A stretch of DNA of 64,000 nt from Lytechinus pictus (Eukaryota; Echinodermata; Echinoidea; Temnopleuroida; Toxopneustidae). The stretch spans positions 23,307,817-23,371,816 of the forward strand of contig NC_087261.1 of assembly GCF_037042905.1 (NCBI RefSeq), read 5' to 3'. The notes below the pieces were generated by a model, which had not been told where the DNA came from, did no database searches, and was given only the letters and a program-made list of their open reading frames with translations. Made by a program: the position numbers and the translations under genes. Positions 1 to 11,210 of this stretch are shown here, one piece after another (position 1 is the stretch's first letter; each line of letters opens with the position of its first letter).

Positions 1-958
1 TTGGGCCGGATTATTCGAGATGATACCCTGACGGATCAGATATCACGTTTTGTCCCAATCCTTTTCTCCAACAGTTACATACTTCTCAAGATGCACACAA
101 TGAATCATTATGTCTTTAGGAAAATATACGGATTGGGAAGATAATGATCAATTTTCTCGACAAAGGCGCATTTATCGGAGAGAGTGTAGTCAAATCAGAG
201 ATCTCCAAACGCGATAGTCTGCGGACGAGCTTGGGGAATACTACGCTTTTATGCCGTTTTATTCATCTTTCTTAATTTGACGTTTGGAATCTCCCCGGGA
301 TCATAAAGCGTTTAAGGTGTCATTAAAGAAAAAAAATGTATTGGGCGCCTTTTGGTGAGGTTTAATCTGCAATCTCATTAATGATGAAAGGGCGAAAGGA
401 AATGGAAGAAGGTTTATAATGTAACAGATATGGGAAGAGTTTTCTCCCATTGTGATACGGTAAAACCGTGCAAAACCGTGATAAATAAAACAGTTATTTT
501 TTCAAAGGTTGAGGACCGGTTGTCCGATACGGTAACACGACATTTTCTCGTGCGGCAATTGCTCCGGGATTAATTTCGTCTAAGATGTAGGGTTAGGGTT
601 GCAATATTTTATGTTAAGTTCATGGTTAGGTTGAGGCGAGAGTATAGTGTTAAATCCAGGGTGGAAGTTGGTCATTCGATTAATGTGTGGAATTTAGAGA
701 GGAGCAATTTTCGCCGGAGTAAATGTCATGGAACCTTCTGATGCAGTGTATACAAATCAGAAAAACATGCACGCTGTCCCATAAAAGTTCATGACTATTT
801 AAATCTTCCGTAGTTTTTATGTGATTTTAAGTTTTATAATTATTAATATTTTAACCACGAGTTCGTTTACATCTAATGTTCAACGAACACACGTGCACGT
901 TCCCTTTTTGTTTTACTCAAAAGCCTTTAGACATTACAGATTGACGTGATACCAATAA
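1..958. other. Upstream non-coding sequence
   Basis: No exon, ORF of interest or RNA gene is recognisable. The sequence is moderately AT-rich. A short GGGTTAGGGTT run near 590 is too short to be telomeric. It may be 5' flank or an upstream intron of the R-spondin gene, but no signal-peptide exon is visible. Confidence 0.5.
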
Positions 959-1171
959 AGCCCCAGTCACATATAGACCCCGGACCACCCCGGACCATCC
1001 CGGATCTGATCCGGGGTGGTCCGGGGAGAGATCCGTGTTGGCGCCTTGGGCATCCTTGGAGGTCCGGGGTGGTCCGTGTTGGTCCTTGAACGTCCGGGAG
1101 GCCAACACGGCAGTTTTTGACTGTCAAAAACATCCGGCGTCATCCGTGGACTGCCGGGTTGGCAAAGCCAT

Positions 1172-1256
1172 CCGGGATGGTCCGTGTAGCTGCCGTGTAG
1201 GTCCGTGTGGCTGCCGTGTAGGTCCGTGTAGCTGCCGTGTAAGTCCGTGTGGCTGC
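1172..1256. repeat. Tandem 20-bp CCGTGT repeat, outer set
   Basis: About four 20-bp units alternate tccgtgtagc/tgccgtgtag and tccgtgtggc. The mirror array lies at about 3290-3355 in the opposite arm. There are no unique spacers, so this is not CRISPR-like. Confidence 0.75.
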
Positions 1257-1984
1257 CTGGAGTATCCTTGGCAGTCCGTGTTCTTTTTTCCCATCAAATA
1301 TTTACAACGCTATTTACTTTATGAACTTCAATAGTTGTTAAACAGTTGACACAAACATGCTCAATTTATTTATGATTAAATGGATGATTAAATGATTCAG
1401 GATATTTTCTTACGCTTTGGATATTGGCCCCAACCTAATATTTGTAAACTTAGTGCATGTATGAATATTTTTTTTTCTCTCTTTTTTTTCTAATATTTAC
1501 CCCAACTTTGTCTGTTATTATTATTTCACATTTCATTTTTTAAAAATATGTTATATGTATATAATTTATGTAATGTACCTGTTACATCGAAATTGTACAT
1601 TAAGTGTTATACTACTGCCCTGCATCGACAGTTATGCGTCATGACCTGGGCCTATCTTAATTTTTATTATGTTTTCTATTGATTTTGTAAATTTCTTTCC
1701 TTTATTGTGATTTCAATAAAGTGATATCAAATCAAATCGAAATTAAATTTGTCGTTCAAGATTTAAAGTACTTAACAACTACTTTTAAAACAGTAAACTG
1801 TGTTGTATAAAAAAAACAGCGTTTTTACTGGTTACGGAAGTTTTGAGTTTTGATATATTTTTAAAAAACAACATAATATAATGTTGCGACAAGAATGAGA
1901 AAAAAATAAATAAATAGATAAATAAATAAATAAAAAATTAAATAAATAAATATCAGCTCATTATTATGAACATATTTTCATTTG

Positions 1985-2225
1985 CCGTGCTGGTCAATAT
2001 AGCTGCCGTGTTTGTCCTTGAGCTGACGTGTTGGTCCGTGTAGCTGACGTGTTGGTCCGTGTAGCTGACGTGATGGTCCGTGTTGCTGACGCGTTGGTCC
2101 GTGTTGGTCCTTGTAGCTGACGTGTTGGTCCGTGTTGCTGACGTGTTGGTCCGTGTTGCTGACGTGTTGGTCCGTGTAGCTGACGTGTAGGTCCGTGTTG
2201 CTGACGTGTCGGTCCGTGTTGACGA
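1985..2225. repeat. Tandem ~20-bp gctgacgtgttggtccgtgt array
   Basis: About ten to twelve copies of gctgacgtgttggtccgtgt with small changes lie in the left arm of the foldback. The reverse-complement array is at about 2455-2620 and is shorter, so the two arrays have changed in copy number since the arms formed. Confidence 0.8.
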
Positions 2226-2454
2226 CGTGCTATGCCGGCATGGTCCGTGTAGATCCGTGTGAAGCTGCCGTGTTGATGCCGTGTTTAAAGCCCCAGTCAC
2301 ATATAGACACGGATTCTCACGGATCAACACGGCAATGCCGGCATGATCCGGGGAGGTCCGGGATCGTTTTGCCCCGGATTGAGCGTTGATGACTGTAAAC
2401 ACGGTATCTACACGGCATCTTCACACGGATCTACACGGACCATGCCGGTAGAGC

Positions 2455-2620
2455 ACGTCGTCAACACGGACCAACACGTCAGCTACAAGGACCAACACGT
2501 CAGCAACACGGACCTACACGTCAGCAACACGGACCAACACGTCAGCTACACGGACCAACACGTCAGCTACACGGACCAACACGTCAGCTCAAGGACCAAC
2601 ACGGCAGCTATATTGACCAG
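2455..2620. repeat. Inverted partner of the ~20-bp array
   Basis: Copies of acacggaccaacacgtcagc, the reverse complement of the unit at 1985-2225, with fewer units. The two arrays could pair as a long stem. Confidence 0.75.
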
Positions 2621-3680
2621 CACGTCAAATGAAAATCTGCTCATGATAATGAGCTGATATTTATTTATTTGTTCTCATCCTTGTCGCAACATTATATTAT
2701 GTTGTTTTTAAAAAAGATATCAAAACTTAAAACTTCCTTAACCAGTAAAAACGCTGTTTTTTATACAACGCAGTTTACTGTTATAACAGTAGTTGTTAAG
2801 TACTTTAAATATTGAACGACAAATTTAATTTCGATTTGATTTGATATCACTTTATTGAAATCACAGTAAAGGAAAGAAATTTACAAAGTCAATAGAAAAC
2901 ATAATAAAAATTAAGATAGGCCCAGGTCATGACGCATAACTGTCGATGCAGGGCAGTGGTATAAAACTTAATGTACAATTTTGATGTAACAGGTACATAA
3001 CATTTATTTTAAGAAAATGAAATGTGAAATAGTAATAACAGACAAAGTTGGGGTAAATAAAAAAAAAAAAAAAAAGAATTATTGATACATGCACCAAGTT
3101 TACAAATATTAGGTTGGGGCCAATCTCCAAAGCGTAAGAAAATATCCTGAATTGTTAAATTATCCATTTAATCATAAATAAATTAAGCATGTTTGTGTCA
3201 ACTGTTTAACAACTCCTGAAAAGTTCATAAAGTAAATAGCGTTGCAAAGATTTGATGGGAAAAAAGAACACGGACTGCCAAGGATACTCCAGGCAGCCAC
3301 ACGGACCTACACGGCAGCTACACGGACCTACACGGCAGCCACACGGACCTACACGGACCATCCCGGATGGCTTTGCCAACCCGGCAGTCCACGGATGACG
3401 CCGGATGTTTTTGACAGTCAAAAACTGCCGTGTTGGCCTCCCGGACGTTCAAGGACCAACACGGACCACCCCGGACCTCCAAGGATGCCCAAGGCGCCAA
3501 CACGGATCTCTCCCCGGACCACCCCGGATCAGATCCGGGATGGTCCGGGGTGGTCCGGGATCTATATGTGACTGGGGCTTTACAGTCATCCGGGGCAAAG
3601 CTATCCCGGACCTCCCCGGATCATGCCGGCATTGCCGTGTTGATCCGTGAGGATCCGTGTCTATATGTGACTGGGGCTTA

Positions 3681-4243
3681 AGGAATAGGATTTTTTTTTA
3701 TGTCTGTGGTCGTTTTGCTTTCTTTTTTTTTTTTTGCTGCTTTTGTTTTGATTTAAATGACTACGATAGATATAACACGGCCCTTAATCGTGTCAATGTT
3801 CTTCAGGACCTAAGGCGAAATAATCATGCATATTTTGATTCTCGCGCAGAATTTACGGTATCTTGTTTTGCTGAGCATTTCTGAAGCAAATCATCAACGC
3901 ATGTAGGAGTTATTCTGTTCTTTCAAACTTTATCGTGATTTTATGTTCTTCTTAAGCCCATTTAACGCTTTCCCCGCCTTTGTGCTGTAAATCTGTTGAT
4001 GGGAAGACTGTACCTAAACGCGATTGTCGCAGTATTTTCTCACTAATGTGCAACATTCCATTACATTGATGAATTATTTTAACGATCCTCAGTCTTTTGA
4101 GTACATCAATTTTATTTCAGCCAAATGGACTAAATTAGGCCTGCTCCCCAATGAAAGACGAAGCTCATTGTGACTCAAAACCCCTCGTTATTTCTTGCCA
4201 ATGACCCCTCCCCCCGGCTCTTTCACTCTCTCCCTCTCACCAC

Positions 4244-4285
<42 letters not shown>

Positions 4286-4699
4286 CTCTGTGGGTCAGGT
4301 CGGTCAAACGGTTTATGTTGGAAAGAGAAAACGTGCAGGCTGGTTCCGTAAAATAATTTCAAGTCCGTCGATGTGTACTTCTTACGCAGAGTTTATACGA
4401 CTTCTTTTAATTATTAGCAGTATCTTATCCACGAACTCGCTTTCATCTACTAATGTCCAACTAACAAACATGCATGTTCTCTTTTGGTTTTGCTAAAAAA
4501 CAAATATTTGAACCTCAGATTGACATGATACCTATTTATAGGATTAGCATGACTATCGGGCATGTCGGGTACATTCATGATACATGAAATAGGCCTCAAT
4601 TCCCAGTTGGTAACCACTTGGTCTTATTTCCACTTCGGCTATTTCCACTTCGGCTAATATCCAGATATAAATATAGTTATCTCATTCTTTTTCTTACAG
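3681..4699. other. Non-coding sequence 5' of the first visible R-spondin exon
   Basis: Contains poly-T near 3725, a C-run and (CT)n microsatellite at about 4240-4281, and no supported exon. The end (4670-4699) is a pyrimidine-rich tract running into the acceptor AG at 4698-4699. Confidence 0.6.
4241..4281. repeat. Poly-C followed by (CT)n microsatellite
   Basis: A C-run and about 15 CT dinucleotides read directly from the sequence. Confidence 0.9.
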
Positions 4700-4870
4700 G
4701 GTGTCCACTTGGTTGCAGTACCTGTTCCGTCTACAACGGGTGCATCACATGCAAGCCAAGGTATTTGTTTCTCTTGCACCGCAGTGGGATGAAGCAGGTG
4801 GGACTGTGCACCCATGCCTGCCCCGTGGGTTTCTACCCCAACAGTGCTGGCGAGTACCACCGCTGCTCAA
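4700..4870 (+). CDS. RSPO: R-spondin exon: furin-like repeat 1
   Basis: Acceptor ttcttacag before 4700, donor gtaagg after 4870. Encodes a Cys-rich repeat starting GCPLGCSTC and running to YHRCS, with the Arg/Gln pair in the HRSGMKQVG loop that binds ZNRF3/RNF43 in vertebrate relatives. Confidence 0.93.
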
Positions 4871-7800
4871 GTAAGGGTCCGGATCTATTCCTTTTTTGTT
4901 TGTTTATATGTATAATTCGGTTGGGAAGTTTCCATATTCTAGTAAAAAAATAGGGGAAAACAGGAAAGCCAAGTTTGATTGTTTTATTTATTTATTTATT
5001 AATTCATTTATGTATTACTCATTTATTTATGTGTTTATTTATTTATTTATTTATGTGTTTGTTTATTTATTAATTTATCTATTTATTTATTTAGGTATTT
5101 ATCTATTTATTCGTTTATTTATATATCTCCATCCTCTGAAATCCCTCCTTAATTTTTTTTTTTTATTCACGCAAATGGAGACTAGAAAAGGGATAGTTTG
5201 CAGATAGTATCAAATCATCTTTATTATTATCATCAGTGTTATTATTGAAATATATATATATATATTTTCCTCGGGAGGTGGGTGTGCTTATTGAGGTTCA
5301 TGACAAAAAGGGAAAACCTAAACTGTATCTGGACTTGTTTCATGTATCTCGTATGTTGCTTTTTTGTGGGGTGGTATGCATATTTCACTTTTCTCTAAAG
5401 GGATGCTCCGGGCTGGCTGAAAATAATATGATTTAAACAGATAAAGAAAAATCAGACAAACAAAACACTGAAAATGTTATCAAAATCGGACAAGGAATAA
5501 CAAATTTATGTCATTTTAAAGATTTGCATTATTTCGTTGAAACAGTTCTATGTATGTCTTCATGAATATTTAATGACTAAATTGATGATGTCATATCCCG
5601 ACTTGTTTTTTGTAGTTTATTATACGAAATTATGTTTATTAAAAAAATTTCTACCAAGAACTTAAAAAGGGGGATTGACAATAAAATATATTCATTGCTG
5701 CAAATTATTTTATTATAAAGGACACACATTTTTCACAAATGTGTGAAAAAATGAAACAATTATGATTTCATGTAATAAAAAAAGGAAATTGGGGATGTGA
5801 CATCATCAGCCCACCTAATAAATATTCATGATGACGTGCAAATATCTATTTTCACAAAATATTGCTTAACTTTAAAATTCAATAACTTCGTTATGTGTTA
5901 TCCACTTTTGATGAAATTTTCAGCATTTTGCTCTGTTAATTTTACTCTACTTATTTCGATAAAAAGAATATTTTCAGCCTGGATCATCTTTTTAACACCG
6001 TAATATGCGTTTGAGGTAATGCTTAATGAGTTTTGAGTTAAAGCGTATGCTACAAGTCAAACCGCTGACTCCTTTCATGCCTTTGCAAGACATAAACAAT
6101 ATAAATTCGTAGATGGCGCTGTTGCAATATTCATTATTGTACAATCAAGTTTGGTAAAATGGGCAACCTGATGAGGAACATAGGGTTTTATTCTTGTCAG
6201 TTTTTTTTTCCGTTTCATACTACAGATTTTGCGTGTTTATATTCATCCCATTTTATCATTAAAATGTTTTTTATTACATGTGATTGATTAATCAAGAGAT
6301 TTAGATAGATATTTATTCCTTTACCTATGCCTCTGTGTATATATTTAAGCATGTATTTATTTGAATTATTTATCAATCAATCAATTTATTTATTCTTTGT
6401 TCTATTTATTTATTATAAACTTACTTACTTACTCATTTGTTATATTTTCTATTTACATACTTATTTATTTCTTATTCATTTATATATTCAGTTTTTTTTA
6501 TAAGAATCTATTTATATGATTATTTATTCACTATGTCAATCATATTATTTACTATCAATATTTTATGTTAATATTCCCTTTATCTCCAGGATGTCGAATA
6601 GAAAACTGTGATACGTGCTTCAGTCGGACCTTTTGTTCCCGCTGCGAGCCCCCATATGTAGGTTTATACGGAAAGTGTGTCCTCCAGTGCCCGGATAACA
6701 TGTATGTTAATGAGATGACGTCACAGTGCGAGGTCAAAGGTAAGATCGATAATTATTTTTTCAATTCATGTATTAAAAATGTATGATGGGCTTATGTCTA
6801 TGTCTGGAGGGTAAACGGGAAGGCTAATATTGTTGTTTAGATATCAAAACTATGAAATGACTTTGTCAGCTAAAATAACATTGAGTTCATAATCCGATCT
6901 TGAAATATTCACTGTATCTTTATTGGGCCGGGCTCTCTAATAAATGAAATAATCAAATAAATATATAAATGAATGAATAAATAATAAATAAATAAACTTG
7001 TAAATGAATAGCAAATACATAAATAAATACATAAATAAGTAAATGAGAAATAAGTATAAAATAATTAAATATATTAATTAATTAATCGACAAAATCAATT
7101 AATCAATGAATTAATTATTCAACCATAATTTCATTTCGTTTAGTTCCATTTTCAACAATTACAGTTTGTTTTGTACATTTTGACATATAAATAACAAAAC
7201 ATATTTCAAGTATCCCTGTACAAAAATTATATTCAAGATCATTACATATCAGGTTGGAAATGGAGGAGGCTGCTAAAAAGCGGAGGTTGTAGAGTGCAGC
7301 CTCCCAATTAAATATTCTTGTAGTTACCTATTCTTGTAGTTACACAATGGTCTGTATGTATAAATCAGTTCGTTGTGATTCGAGTCAATCTTGTTTTTTT
7401 TTTCAAAGTCGACTGTGCTGTGTCACCCTGGTCGCCATGGAGTCCGTGTATCAAGAAAGGCCAAACCTGTGGCTTCAAATGGGGAGAGCATCGTCGGTAT
7501 CGAGAGATCATCGCCCGACCCACCCCAGGGGCCATCCCCTGTCCCGAGCTGGTGCAGACAGAGAAATGTCGCACGCAACAACGTTACTGCCCAGGTATTT
7601 CCAATCACAAAGGAAACAGAGATGTTGGTCATTGTTTTGGCAAAGAAAAAGAAAGGAAAAAGAAAACAGAAGAAAAAATTGTAGGGGAAAAAAAGGGGGT
7701 AACAATAATGAAAAGAATGAGAAGAGGGGAAGAAGATTTAAGCATAATGTAAAGTTATATTTGATAAAACGTGACTCTCGTTGAATTTATATGATTTTGT

Positions 7801-9324
7801 CTTCTTTCTACTCTTCTCAATCCCCCCCCCCCCTCTGCTTTTCATTCTCTCATACTCTTTACATGTACATGTATGTTTGTTCTGGGTTTGTCTTGGTGCA
7901 AGACGCAATTCATTTGTGTTTACTAAATATTCACTGAGTTTGTTCTCCGCTTTTATTAATTGATCAAATCTTATATTATTAAGGGAGCTGTCTTGACAAG
8001 ACCTTCACGGTTTTTTACAGCTATACCTAATTTGAATACTTTTGCTATAACAATATGCATGTACATACTATTGAATTATTTTATTTTATCTTGAATTGCA
8101 TGTTTTTATCCAATGTGTTTTAAAATGTTTTGATATTGGAATTGAATAAAGCTGAACTTAACTGAACTGAAGGAGAATGAGGAGAAGAATTATAAAAAAA
8201 GGGGGAAGGAAAATTAATAATAATAATAATAATAATAGCCAATTTTTATAGAGCGCTTTTCCCAGAATGGCTCAAAGCGCGTTACAGCATATTATTACCC
8301 CGGTCATTGGATTCATTTCAATCCCGCACGAAAAGTGCACAATTTCCACTCCCTGGGGAGCATTCCTTGCATTCATCGCAGCCTCATTATGGCGCTGGCA
8401 AAATCAAACATACAATATCTTTCGCATCCTACCGGGTACCCATTTAGCACCTGGGTCGAGAGTGGCAAAGTGTGGATTAACGCCTTGCCAAAGGACGCTA
8501 GACCGCGGTGGGATTCGAACACACGACCCTCTGTTTACAAGGCGAGAGTCAGAACCACTACACCACGGCTCTTCCACACAAAATTAGGAGAAGAATGAGA
8601 TGAAGGGGGAGAAGATCGAGACGAAGACTGATAAGGAACGGAGCAAGGAAAGTGATGAGATGATAAGAAAAGGGAAAAGGACGACAGAAGAATGAAAAAA
8701 GGGAGAAGATCGAGAAGAAGAATGACGAGGAACGGAGGAAGGAAAGTGAGGAGAAAATAATAAGAAAAGAGGACAAGAAAGACAGAAGAATGAGAAGAAG
8801 GGGGAGACGGATAATGGGGAGAAGAATGACAAGAAGGAGAAGAAAGAGAAAATGAAGATTGGTGAGAAGATTAGTGTACGTTGGGGAGGGGCAGAGAAGG
8901 AAATACAAAATAAAATGCACCATAATTAGAAAGAGATGATATTAAGAAGAAAATGAAGAAAACAAAAAGATAAAAAGATGTCGATTATGATGTTGACGAC
9001 GGTGTTTGCAAATCTCTTGCTCTCGGACCCATTTTCATTCTACATGTATATATTTCATTTTCTCATTCTTCTTCCTGCTCCTCAGGTCATTTGCCGAAGA
9101 AGCCAAAGGATAAGGACAAGCGCAAAAGACAAAAGGATAAAGAAATCACCGACAGCCAGGAGGTTACACCAAGGAAAAGGGACGGTAACAAGAAAGAAAG
9201 AACTAATCGGAAGAATAAAAAGAGGGAAAGGCAAAAGACGCCCTCTAGGGACGAAAAGCGAGAAAGGCAGAGGAAAGATGATCAGCTGATAGAATTTCCC
9301 TTGTCGACGAGGAGGACGATATGA
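4700..9324 (+). CDS. RSPO: R-spondin, 5'-incomplete, four exons
   Basis: Secreted potentiator of Wnt signalling that in known family members bridges LGR4/5/6 and the E3 ligases RNF43/ZNRF3. The visible coding exons are 4700-4870, 6590-6739, 7409-7594 and 9086-9324; every junction is phase 1 with GT-AG borders. Domain order is furin-like 1, furin-like 2, thrombospondin type 1, then a Lys/Arg-rich tail, exactly the family layout. Residues matching known contacts are visible: Arg and Gln five apart in the HRSGMKQVG loop of furin 1 (ligase side) and the two Phe of CFSRTFC in furin 2 (LGR side). The first exon(s) with the signal peptide were not found, either upstream of the window or unrecognised, so the start is not called. 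Paralogue assignment within RSPO1-4 is not attempted. Confidence 0.93.
4871..6589. other. R-spondin intron with (TTTA)n tract and a TIR element
   Basis: TTTA/TTTG-rich low-complexity tract at about 4980-5130, a short (TA)n at about 5249-5268, an inverted-repeat element at about 5405-6000, and more TTAT-rich sequence at 6330-6500. No other exon seen. Confidence 0.7.
5405..6000. mobile_element. Inverted-repeat (MITE-like) element, family shared with 62244-62845
   Basis: Arms of about 190 bp: aacactgaaaatgttatcaa on the left pairs with the region around gatgaaattttcagcatttt on the right, and gatgatgtcatatcccg with gggatgtgacatcatc. No coding capacity. The same arrangement recurs downstream of the lectin gene. 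Confidence 0.65.
6590..6739 (+). CDS. RSPO: R-spondin exon: furin-like repeat 2
   Basis: Acceptor tatctccag, donor gtaaga, phase 1 at both ends. Encodes the second Cys-rich repeat with CFSRTFC; both Phe of the LGR-binding hairpin are kept. Confidence 0.94.
6740..7408. other. R-spondin intron, AAAT-rich
   Basis: AAAT/TAAA low-complexity at about 6940-7090; the rest is unremarkable. A T-run precedes the acceptor at 7407-7408. Confidence 0.6.
7409..7594 (+). CDS. RSPO: R-spondin exon: thrombospondin type 1 domain
   Basis: Encodes a TSP1 module with SPWSPWSPC (tryptophans of the kind that are C-mannosylated), CGFKWGEHRRYR and a Cys-rich end CRTQQRYC. Acceptor tttcaaag, donor gtattt. Confidence 0.94.
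8211..8582 (-). mobile_element. tRNA-derived SINE, minus strand
   Basis: On the minus strand: tRNA-like head with B box GGGTTCGAATCC-type sequence (seen as gggattcgaacacacgac at 8511-8528), a body with the conserved gggtacccatt (8444-8454), and a trinucleotide tail (TTA)n now at 8211-8237. Same family as the copies at 23240-23547 and 61459-61817. Confidence 0.8.
8583..8960. repeat. Polypurine tract with ~96-bp degenerate tandem unit
   Basis: The plus strand is almost wholly A and G for about 380 bp. A unit starting gaagatcgaga at about 8610 recurs at about 8706. Overlapping long ORFs are composition artefacts. Confidence 0.75.
9086..9324 (+). CDS. RSPO: R-spondin last exon: basic C-terminal tail
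   Basis: About 78 residues, over a third Lys or Arg (for example KPKDKDKRKRQKDK), ending STRRTI before TGA at 9322-9324. The family's tail binds heparan sulfate proteoglycans. Joins in frame to the TSP1 exon (phase 1). Confidence 0.9.
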
Positions 9325-9706
9325 AATAAGCAAAAGGCTTGAAATGGATTGAAGCGGGATCTGTAGACATGATGGATAATGCAGAATTCAAGGCGGGATT
9401 CAAAATGAAGAACAACTATCGGCTCGTCCCGTGATGATTCTATGCATATTCGGCATTAATCGCACCGTCTTATTAATATGTGAACTATATTATTATCATT
9501 ATCATCATTCCGTTCATGTTCCATTTGTACATTAACTTTTTGGATGCTTCCAACCCCCTCCCCCATCAAAAATTGTTATTTTGGGCGTAAAGGTGTTATT
9601 TATAAAATGTATTATAAAGTTTTGTCTTCCAATCATCGTTTTGCCATCTCCAGTCACACCCACTATACACACTTCAGTCCGATCAAAGCTAATGCAGTAT
9701 ACATGT
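9325..9706. other. R-spondin 3' region
   Basis: Probable 3' UTR and flank. No canonical AATAAA was found close to the stop codon; the region ends where a palindromic element starts. Confidence 0.5.
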
Positions 9707-9974
9707 TAAGGCCACCGCACACCTTACGACTGTTCGCGATCCGATTTTGGAACAAATCGCATTTTGATAATTTTCTGAAAATGTGAATGGAACATTTCAT
9801 TTTATTTGAGGTTAAAATTAATTGAAAGAATACTAATATAACCATTTTGAAAGATTGCAAGCCTTTATTTTGGAGTAAATGCAAAATTAGTTTCAAATCG
9901 TAGCTAATCGTACGATTGCTATGACGTCATTACGACTAGCTATCAAATTTGCTTTTATTTTACGAAGGATGATT

Positions 9975-10620
9975 AGTAGACCGGCCAAAACGATTTTTTA
10001 TACTTTGGACGGCAAAATTTGTTAATGCTTGCTAATGCTTGGCATCCCAGCCAATAGTCTTGCAAAAATACCCAGGAATAGCGTGCGGCCGGATGCCAAG
10101 CGCAATTTTGCGTGAAAGTGTCATTTTTAGCGTAAAATCTGAAAGAATGTCGAAAATCACGCATTTTGATATTTTGACGGATTATCATCATATTGTTGAT
10201 TATCTTTAATATGAAATTATTTTTATTCAGAGTTTCAAATTATAAGTTTCATAAATATACATTTCAAATTTGAATATTACACACACACATATGGCACAGT
10301 GAAACATAAAACCGCGATTTTCTCAAAATAAAAGTTTGTGAAAACTATCAATAGTTTGAAGTTTTTTACGCAACTTAAATTCTTCGATTTCAATTCGTTT
10401 ATCCATCGAATGTAAAGTAAATGTCCTAATGCCACAAATATTAAAAGAATTTTCGAGTAAGATAGAAGATATATCATTTTATGTTATCCGAAAGGAGACA
10501 ATGTGCATTTTACCAGGTGCGAATTTTGAAAGAAAAAATGAAAATACCATACATTATGTACATAATTACATGTATAAGTTCACACTAAAGCGAGTTTTTA
10601 ATTACATGTAGAAGTACGCA
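9975..10620 (+). repeat. Unit copy A (left arm)
   Basis: Begins at agaccggccaaaacga; contains the sequence around gcatcccagccaatagtctt and gaatgtcgaaaatcacgcat. The inverted partner is at about 14085-14745. Confidence 0.75.
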
Positions 10621-10624
10621 CTAA

Positions 10625-11210
10625 AGTGAGTTTTTATTTGGATAGCACAATTTGTCAATTCTTTGCATCCCAGCTAAAAATCTTGCGGAAATACTGAGGA
10701 ATAACGTATGGGCGGATGCCAAGTACACTCTTGCGTGAAAGTATCATTTTTAGCGTAAATTCTGAAAGACTGTCGAAAATCACGCATTTTGATATTTTGA
10801 CGGGATTTGTAAGATAATTTGATTTCCTTTTATATGCGATTATTTATATTTGGAGTTTCAAATTATAAGTCTACTAAATATGCATTTCAATTTGGAATAT
10901 AACACATATATATATGGCACTATTAGATATAAAATCGTGATTTACTCAAAATAAAAGTTTGTGAAAAACTATCAATGGCATAATGTTTGTGTTCCGCATC
11001 TCAATTTCGTCCATTTTAGCGCTAACCTAATAAATACATAATAATTGTTGTCATGTCACTTATAGTGAAAAAATTGAAATAAGATGCAAGATATATCATT
11101 TTATGTTATATATGCGAAAGATAACAATGTACATTTATCGGATGCGCATTTCTGTTCCAAAAAAAAAAAAAAACAGCGCACAATATTACATCTATATTGC
11201 ACATAAATTA
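10625..11210 (+). repeat. Unit copy B (left arm)
   Basis: Contains gcatcccagctaaaaatctt and gactgtcgaaaatcacgcat, diverged from copy A. Partner at about 13540-14085, which shares its specific differences (actgtcgaaaatcacgc, tatgggcggatgcc). Confidence 0.75.

Larger units (their letters stand above)
959..3680. mobile_element. Large GC-rich foldback element with interleaved inverted repeats
   Basis: Arms at about 959-2284 and 2400-3580 are near-exact reverse complements of each other. They begin or end with the same 20-mer, agccccagtcacatatagac, or its complement. The spacer 2285-2399 is itself an inverted copy of the right flank 3581-3680, so the order is X-Y-X'-Y' rather than a simple hairpin. 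The arms are built of CCGG and CCGTGT words, and the inner parts hold tandem 20-mers (see separate entries). No transposase is encoded. The ORFs seen in it mirror each other between arms and are composition artefacts. TAA may flank both outer ends, but the duplication is not certain. What mobilises it is unknown. Confidence 0.8.
7595..9085. other. Last R-spondin intron: poly-C, SINE and purine tract
   Basis: Contains a short poly-C at about 7822-7833, a minus-strand tRNA-derived SINE (8211-8582) and a 380 bp purine-rich tract (8583-8960). The acceptor is in tcctgctcctcag before 9086. Confidence 0.7.

Noticed and set aside
588-600. Telomere-like GGGTTAGGG
   Set aside because: Only about two units.
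1172-2225. Tandem repeats resembling a CRISPR array
   Set aside because: Units are contiguous with no unique spacers and the genome is eukaryotic.
1953-2402. 149-codon minus-strand ORF with Ser/Thr/Asn repeats
   Set aside because: Translation of the tandem 20-mer in the foldback; the mirrored arm gives the same peptide on the other strand.
8267-8598. ORFs across 8267-8598
   Set aside because: They are read through the antisense of a SINE; the same peptide pieces recur at 23237-23603 and 61396-61695.
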